This document shows, piece after piece, positions 59,055-64,000 of a stretch of DNA of 64,000 nucleotides. Each line of letters begins with the position of its first letter. Position 1 is the stretch's first letter. The notes under the pieces were generated by a model. That model saw only the letters and a program-made list of their open reading frames with translations, was not told the DNA's origin and searched no databases. The stretch is from Tetzosporium hominis (GTDB lineage Bacteria; Bacillota; Bacilli; Bacillales_A; Planococcaceae): NCBI RefSeq assembly GCF_002265435.1, contig NZ_NOKQ01000204.1, positions 1 to 64,000 of the forward strand, read 5' to 3'. The position numbers and the translations under genes are program-made.

Positions 59055-60560
59055 ATGTTTATTACGGGTCAATTAGCAAAGCATGCAGCAGCTCAAGGGG
59101 ACAAGGTTATTACATCGTTTGATGGAAGAGAGCTAACTTATCAAGAATTTTATGAAAAGGCAAAGCGATTAGCAGCTTTTTATCAATCCAAAGGGTTAAA
59201 AAAAGGGGATCCAATCGCTTTCTTATTACCTAACAGTGACTTCTTTTTGGTTTCTTATTATGCAGCACATTTAGGTGGATTTGCCGCTCTTCCAATCAAC
59301 CATAAACTTGCTCCTCCAGAAATTCAATACATTCTAGAGCATTCAGAAGCAAAACACTTTATCTATGACACTCGTTTTGATGAAACGTTAAAGCAAATCC
59401 CTACTTCTGTTCAACAGTTCGAAACAGTGTTAAAGACCGGCGAAGAGGAATCTCTTGAAAACGTCTTAAATAATACTTCTTTGGTCTATACACCTGTAGA
59501 GCTTACAGCAAAAGATGTAAATGTCATCTTTTATACGTCTGGGACGACAGGGCGACCTAAGGGAGTCATGTTAAGTGCCGGAGCGACAGAAGCGACCGCT
59601 CAAATCTGGGGAGAAGCAATGAACTTAAACTCCGAGGATCGCATGCAAGTGGTGACACCATTGTTTCATTGTGCTGCTAGCCACGTGTTTAGTATCCCTG
59701 TTATTTATGCCGGAGGAACCATCGTCATTGAAGAGGCATTTTCACCAGATACAGCAATGGATACGCTAGAAAATGAAGATATCACAATTTTCTTTGGGGT
59801 CCCAGCCATGTACAGCATCCTATTGAATAATGCGCGCATGAAAGAGTTGAATTTACCAAAACTTCGCCTCTTTACTTATGGTGCAGCACCTATGCCTTAT
59901 GAATTAGTAAAGAAAGTAAAAGAAATGTATCCAAACGTAAAAGTCCAGAACTTGTATGGTCAAACAGAAAATTCACCAGCGGCTACCACGCTTAAAGATC
60001 ACTATGCATTAGACAAGATTGGATCAGTGGGAGAAGTACTGCCACAAACGGATGTCAGAGTAGTCGATGAGTTTGGTGAATCCTTGCCTGTTGGACAGGT
60101 AGGAGAAATTGTTGTGAAGGGTCCGCAATTGATGAATGGGTACTTAAAAAATGAAGAAGCAACGAACCAGGCGATTCGCAATGGTTGGTTATACAGTGGA
60201 GACTTAGGAAGGTTCGATGAAGACGGGCTTCTCTATATCGTAGACCGAAAGAAAGACATGATCATTAGGGGTGGTGAAAATGTCTATCCGGTAGAAGTAG
60301 AAGAAGTACTCTATCAAATTCCAGAAATTCTAGAAGCTGCGGTAGTAGGCGTCCCTCATCCGATTTATGGAGAAGTACCAAAAGCATATGTTGTGTTAAA
60401 GAGTAATCAAAACGTCACGGAAGAAGATGTCAAAACCTACTGTAGTCATCATATTGCAAAGTATAAGGTTCCGGAAGAAATAGATTTCTTAGATGAATTA
60501 CCACGAAATGCAAGTGGCAAAGTTCTTAAAAATGTTTTACGAGAACATCAAACAACATAA
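59055..60560 (+). CDS. Acyl-CoA synthetase (AMP-forming)
   Basis: A 501-residue ANL-superfamily ligase that activates a carboxylic acid with ATP and CoA. P-loop FYTSGTTGRPKGVM (about 155-168), the adenylate motif YGQTE, the hinge YSGDLGRFDEDGLLYIVDRKKD and the catalytic Lys in RNASGKVLKN are all present. Placed between the regulator and a TRAP transporter, it would activate the imported acid for the dehydrogenase. Specificity unknown. Confidence 0.9.
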   Translation: MFITGQLAKHAAAQGDKVITSFDGRELTYQEFYEKAKRLAAFYQSKGLKKGDPIAFLLPNSDFFLVSYYAAHLGGFAALPINHKLAPPEIQYILEHSEAKHFIYDTRFDETLKQIPTSVQQFETVLKTGEEESLENVLNNTSLVYTPVELTAKDVNVIFYTSGTTGRPKGVMLSAGATEATAQIWGEAMNLNSEDRMQVVTPLFHCAASHVFSIPVIYAGGTIVIEEAFSPDTAMDTLENEDITIFFGVPAMYSILLNNARMKELNLPKLRLFTYGAAPMPYELVKKVKEMYPNVKVQNLYGQTENSPAATTLKDHYALDKIGSVGEVLPQTDVRVVDEFGESLPVGQVGEIVVKGPQLMNGYLKNEEATNQAIRNGWLYSGDLGRFDEDGLLYIVDRKKDMIIRGGENVYPVEVEEVLYQIPEILEAAVVGVPHPIYGEVPKAYVVLKSNQNVTEEDVKTYCSHHIAKYKVPEEIDFLDELPRNASGKVLKNVLREHQTT

Positions 60561-60606
60561 ACACTTTATCAAATGAAAGTAAATACAATTCAAAGGGGAT
60601 AATGGG

Positions 60607-61752
60607 ATGAAACTTTCAAAAAAATGGCTTTCTGTCGTAGCAATGTCTGCTCTAGTTTTAGGTGCTTGTGGGGATGGAGGGGGTTCATCATCTTCTGCAA
60701 CAGCCGATGGAAGTGCTTCAGGAGAACAACAGTCGCTCACGTTTAATGCTTCTTCAGGGGTAAATGATAAACACTTTTGGCATCGAGGTTTCTTCCAGCC
60801 ACTTATGGATTCTGTGGATGAAGAGACAGGCGGAAAAGTAAGCTTCAATGCGTTTACCTCTGGGGAGCTTGTAGGACTCGGGACAGAATATGACGCACTG
60901 ACGAACGGTACAATCGATGTAGCTTTGACACTCATGGCGCCTTACGATCCACAGCGTTTCCCGTACACAGAAGTAGTCATGCTTCCTCTTCTTGAGTCGG
61001 ATTCTACGATTGCGGCTGAAGCCATGAAAGCGATGATGAACAGTGATCAGGAAATTAAAGATGGGAAAACCTATTATCAAATCGAATTTGAGGACAAAGG
61101 GTTAGTGGCTTTCGCAAACTCACCAACACAACCTTATGTGATTTCTACGACGAATAAAGCATTTGATGAGGTAGGGGATTTTAGTCGAGATGTTCGCATG
61201 CGCACCGCTTCACGCGTACATGAAATCTTATCAACGAATTTAGGGATTACTTCACAATCTATGCCGATTACAGATGCATACGATGCATTAAGTAGAAATG
61301 CTTTAGATGGCTTCTTCTATAACGTTCCAGATTGGATAGCTTTCGGTTTTGATGAATTAATCAAGCATACCATTGAGGGGGCTAACTTCGGACATTTCGT
61401 AGGTCATACAGCGATGACAGAAGAAACATGGGCAAAACTAACGCCTGAAACGCAAGATATCTTCCGCAGCAATGCAGAGCGATTGATTGTCGAAGGGTCG
61501 CAGTTGACGAAAGACGAGACGGAAGAAAATCGTCAAAGTAATATCGACAAAGGTGGAGAATTTAAACACCTTTCAGAAGTTCCAGAGGACGTTCGAGTAC
61601 ACATAGAGGCAGCTATTACAAAAACATGGTTAGACTGGATTGAAAACTTAGAATCACAAGGACATGCAGGTAAAGAAATTGCCATCCTTTGGAGAGATAG
61701 CTTAGTAGAAGCGGGTGCAGAAGTACCTCAGGAAGTAATGGATATTAAATAG
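60607..61752 (+). CDS. TRAP transporter substrate-binding lipoprotein (DctP)
   Basis: A 381-residue extracytoplasmic solute receptor. Lipobox LGAC (Cys20) followed by Gly/Ser linker. DctP-family fold with VRMRTASRVHEI-type segment containing the Arg that pairs with a carboxylate (about residue 197-200). Ligands in the family are organic acids. AAAGGGGAT precedes the ATG. A long hairpin follows before dctM, so receptor mRNA probably outnumbers that of the membrane parts. Confidence 0.87.
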   Translation: MKLSKKWLSVVAMSALVLGACGDGGGSSSSATADGSASGEQQSLTFNASSGVNDKHFWHRGFFQPLMDSVDEETGGKVSFNAFTSGELVGLGTEYDALTNGTIDVALTLMAPYDPQRFPYTEVVMLPLLESDSTIAAEAMKAMMNSDQEIKDGKTYYQIEFEDKGLVAFANSPTQPYVISTTNKAFDEVGDFSRDVRMRTASRVHEILSTNLGITSQSMPITDAYDALSRNALDGFFYNVPDWIAFGFDELIKHTIEGANFGHFVGHTAMTEETWAKLTPETQDIFRSNAERLIVEGSQLTKDETEENRQSNIDKGGEFKHLSEVPEDVRVHIEAAITKTWLDWIENLESQGHAGKEIAILWRDSLVEAGAEVPQEVMDIK

Positions 61753-61796
61753 AAAAAAGAAGGTTTGGGGGCTCCATAGCCCCTATTCTTCTTTTT
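61753..61796 (+). terminator. Intercistronic hairpin between dctP and dctM
   Basis: AAAAAGAA...GGGGGCT / AGCCCCT...TTCTTTTT with a 4-nt loop, ending in T5. Its position inside the TRAP operon suggests partial termination or mRNA stabilisation. Confidence 0.65.
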
Positions 61797-61814
61797 AGGC
61801 GTAGGGGGCAGCGT

Positions 61815-63128
61815 ATGACAGAAAATATTGTGTTGTTTATCGTCATTTTAATTTTTCTGTATTTCTTAACTACAGGTATGTATATTAGTTCATTATTGTT
61901 TTTCGTTGGTATTCTTGGCATTTATCTCATCGGTGGAACGACAATTATGAGTGGTTTTTTACAAGGTGAACCCTTTGCCCGTGTCGCTAGTTATTCATTA
62001 ACAACAATTCCACTCTACATACTCATGGCACAGTTTATTATGCAAGCTGGAATTGTAAAAGACCTCTATGATCTCGCGTATAAGTTATCAAAAGGAAGAG
62101 GTGGCGTTTTAGGGGTTCTTACCGTATTCATCGGGGGTCTTCTAGGCGGTGTATCTGGATCGGGAACGGCTACTTCTGCTGCTCTTGGGCAGATTGCGGT
62201 GCCGGAGCTGATTCGAAGAGGCTATCCGCCACACTTAGCGGGTTCACTCGCAGCTGCCTCAGGATCTTTGTCTGCGATTATTCCGCCAAGTGTATTCTTG
62301 ATTTTATACGGTGTGGTGGCACAAATTTCAATAGGACAACTCTTTACGGCCGCCATGATACCAGGGATTCTCATGATGTTCGTATTTGCTGGGACAGCAG
62401 TGGTTTATTTAAAACTCTATGGAAAAGAGTTTGCGACCAACGCCATCCAAAATGAGAACAACGAAGAAACTCCCGTGATGCGATATGTCACAGTTGTCCT
62501 CGCCGGAACATTTATCGTGGCAGCGATTTTTGGTGGAATTTACATGGGGATCTTTACTCCGACCGAAGCGGGAGCTGTAGGAGCTTTTATCGCTTTTCTA
62601 TTAGCACTTGTATTAAGAAAGGTATCTTTTAAATTTTTAAAAGTTTCCTTCGTTGAAACGATTAAAGTTACAACTATGGCAATGTTTATCGTAGTAGGTG
62701 CTTCCCTATTTGGCCGATTTATCTCATTGTCACTGGTGCCAAGAAAAATTATCGATTTATTAGGACCTCTCATGGAATCACCACTTTTAATTATCACAAT
62801 TATTATGGTTTTCTACTTCTTCTTATTTATGTTCATCGAAGGAGTAGCCGTCATTTTAATGACCGTCCCAATCATCACACCAATTCTAGATCAGATAAAT
62901 GCGGATCCATTATGGTTTGGTATTATGTTGACAGTTGTTTGTACTCTTGGGATGTTGACCCCACCAGTAGGAATCAGCGTGTATGCAGTCGGTGGTGTCA
63001 CGGGAATTCCTATCGAGCGATTGTTCAAAACATCTACCGTGTTCGCCGTAGTGGCAACCATTGTTGTCATTGGATTATTGATTGCATTTCCGCAACTGGT
63101 TACTTGGTTGCCGAGTCAGATGCGATAG
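61815..63128 (+). CDS. TRAP transporter large permease (DctM)
   Basis: A 437-residue 12-helix membrane protein of the ion-transporter superfamily with the DctM signature (SGSGTATSAALGQIAVPEL; GSLSAIIPPSVFLILYGV; LTPPVGISVYAVGG). Couples uptake to a sodium gradient in characterised relatives. AGGGGGCAGC precedes the ATG. The gene precedes dctQ, the reverse of the common P-Q-M order. Confidence 0.9.
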   Translation: MTENIVLFIVILIFLYFLTTGMYISSLLFFVGILGIYLIGGTTIMSGFLQGEPFARVASYSLTTIPLYILMAQFIMQAGIVKDLYDLAYKLSKGRGGVLGVLTVFIGGLLGGVSGSGTATSAALGQIAVPELIRRGYPPHLAGSLAAASGSLSAIIPPSVFLILYGVVAQISIGQLFTAAMIPGILMMFVFAGTAVVYLKLYGKEFATNAIQNENNEETPVMRYVTVVLAGTFIVAAIFGGIYMGIFTPTEAGAVGAFIAFLLALVLRKVSFKFLKVSFVETIKVTTMAMFIVVGASLFGRFISLSLVPRKIIDLLGPLMESPLLIITIIMVFYFFLFMFIEGVAVILMTVPIITPILDQINADPLWFGIMLTVVCTLGMLTPPVGISVYAVGGVTGIPIERLFKTSTVFAVVATIVVIGLLIAFPQLVTWLPSQMR

Positions 63129-63139
63129 GAGGAATTTGA

Positions 63140-63643
63140 GTGAAGACTATTGAAAAAATCGCACATTGGTTCCGTGTTGTTGGAATAAGTTTAGCAAGTT
63201 TTGCTATAGCCGCCATGGTTCTTATGATTGTTGTAGATGTAACCATGCGCAATGTATTTAAAATTCCAATTCAAGGAACATATGAAATTGTTCAATACTT
63301 TTTGATGCCCTTAGCTATTTTTCCGACTCTTGCATTTGCCTATCAGTCTGGGGTGTTGCCAAGACTCAGTGAACTGGTGGAAAAGTTACCGAAGCGATTT
63401 CAACAAATCAATCGCATCATCATTTACGTGATTGAACTAGTTGTATTTTTATTTTTGACGTATTATAGCATCCTCTTTGCTTTATCAGGGATACAGGACC
63501 AGATGGCAATTCCAGTTGCAGGGAATTTATTGCCAGTCTATCCGCTCTACATTATCGTACCAATCAGCTTTGCAGCAGTGGTCGTTGAGATACTGTTATC
63601 GATTTACCGAACATACTTCAAAAAAGCAAGGGAGGTTGCATGA
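63140..63643 (+). CDS. TRAP transporter small permease (DctQ)
   Basis: A 167-residue four-helix protein with the DctQ motifs VDVTMRNVFKIPIQGTYEIVQY and AIFPTLAFAYQSG. It forms the permease with DctM. GTG start with AGGAGG 7-8 nt upstream. Overlaps the next gene by one or four nucleotides. Confidence 0.87.
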   Translation: MKTIEKIAHWFRVVGISLASFAIAAMVLMIVVDVTMRNVFKIPIQGTYEIVQYFLMPLAIFPTLAFAYQSGVLPRLSELVEKLPKRFQQINRIIIYVIELVVFLFLTYYSILFALSGIQDQMAIPVAGNLLPVYPLYIIVPISFAAVVVEILLSIYRTYFKKAREVA

Positions 63644-64000
63644 TGTACGCTCGTTTAGAATTGCCAGTCATTGTCGCGCCGATGTTTCTCGTATCTAGTC
63701 CAGAATTAGTAATTGCTAGCTGTCGAAATGGCTTGATAGGATCGATTCCTTTATTAAATGCTCGAACGAAAGATCAATGTGAGGAATGGTTGCAGCAGCT
63801 TTCAAAAGAGCTTTCCGAACTACCTTGGGCAGTCAATTATATTTGTCATCGTACCAATAGAAGATTAGAAGAAGATCTAGAGTTGATTCAGAAATATCAA
63901 CCACCCGTAGTCATTGCTTCACTGGGTCATCCAGGGAAAGTAGTTAAGGTTGTTCAATCATACGGTGGAAAAGTGTTTGCGGATGTAGCGAATTTAAGGC
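63643..64000 (+). CDS. Nitronate monooxygenase-like FMN enzyme, partial at the window edge
   Basis: Only the first 119 residues are in the window. ELPVIVAPMFLVSSPEL at the N-terminus and PPVVIASLGHPGKVV match the FMN-dependent nitronate monooxygenase/2-nitropropane dioxygenase barrel. Start at ATG 63643 (GGAGG 7 nt upstream) or 63640. Co-directional and overlapping with dctQ, so it belongs to the TRAP cluster. In other operons such enzymes are also found with CoA-ester metabolism; the actual reaction is unknown. Confidence 0.75.
   Translation, partial: MYARLELPVIVAPMFLVSSPELVIASCRNGLIGSIPLLNARTKDQCEEWLQQLSKELSELPWAVNYICHRTNRRLEEDLELIQKYQPPVVIASLGHPGKVVKVVQSYGGKVFADVANLR

Noticed and set aside
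1-64000. CRISPR arrays, tRNA/rRNA genes, insertion sequences, prophage genes
   Set aside because: No direct-repeat array, no cloverleaf or rRNA core sequence and no transposase, integrase or phage structural protein was recognised on either strand.

Overview
The window is chromosomal DNA from a low-GC Gram-positive bacterium of the order Bacillales, most likely a Planococcaceae-type organism. The grounds are consensus AGGAGG ribosome binding sites with about 8-nt spacing, frequent GTG/TTG starts, SigA-type and ECF-type promoters, a zinc-free RpmGB-type L33, and a YwrC/YwrD/YwrB/YwrA-like gene order known from Bacillus. The family-level placement is inference. There are no rRNA or tRNA genes, no CRISPR array and no recognisable insertion sequence.

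Layout. 1-4000: a 36-codon reading frame with its own promoter at the left edge, then a convergent pair of cyclic-di-GMP genes (PAS-GGDEF; PAS3-GGDEF-EAL). 4-6 kb: an ABC transporter pair. 6.1-6.9 kb: a two-gene nucleotidyltransferase/small-protein unit resembling a toxin-antitoxin pair. 7-9.3 kb: Nudix hydrolase and an ECF sigma/anti-sigma operon behind an ECF-like promoter. 9.3-10.1 kb: PHP protein. 10.4-14 kb: TPP-riboswitch-controlled thiamin salvage operon tenA-thiM-thiD-thiE-thiW. 14-24 kb: cdd, a siroheme-type half-domain protein, a VTT membrane protein, a MurE-like ligase, a YdhK lipoprotein with a two-component system, guaC, azlCD, csaA, and a small Xre/membrane-protein operon with an operator at its promoter. 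24-31 kb: APH-like kinase with MarR, a YxjI-type protein, an M50 protease group, then an HD-GYP phosphodiesterase followed by a multidomain adenylate cyclase. 31-35 kb: Lrp/AsnC regulator, gamma-glutamyltransferase and two half-size ChrA proteins. 35-37 kb: trypsin-like protease and a zinc peptidase. 37.5-41.3 kb: a second PAS-GGDEF plus PAS-GGDEF-EAL pair, paralogous to the first, in which the long gene carries one in-frame UAA. 41-57 kb: cydDC, a degenerate MazG-like protein, a SET-domain protein, a TSUP transporter behind a CstR/CsoR-like palindrome, aldo/keto reductase, TPR-GAF-GGDEF, an orphan sigma-region-2-like small protein, a CdsA-like protein, rpmGB, uppP, copC-copD and mdh. 57-64 kb: acyl-CoA dehydrogenase, TetR, acyl-CoA ligase, TRAP transporter P-M-Q and the start of a nitronate monooxygenase-like gene, which reads as an uptake and CoA-dependent catabolic cluster for an organic acid.

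The main theme is nucleotide second-messenger signalling: three GGDEF proteins, two GGDEF-EAL proteins, one HD-GYP protein and one class III adenylate cyclase lie within 50 kb. The least expected features are the duplicated GGDEF/EAL module with a single stop codon in one copy, the candidate toxin-antitoxin pair, three short decayed or unannotated reading frames in intergenic DNA, and several operator-like palindromes that sit exactly on predicted promoters. Start sites were chosen from ribosome binding site spacing, so several differ from the longest possible reading frame.
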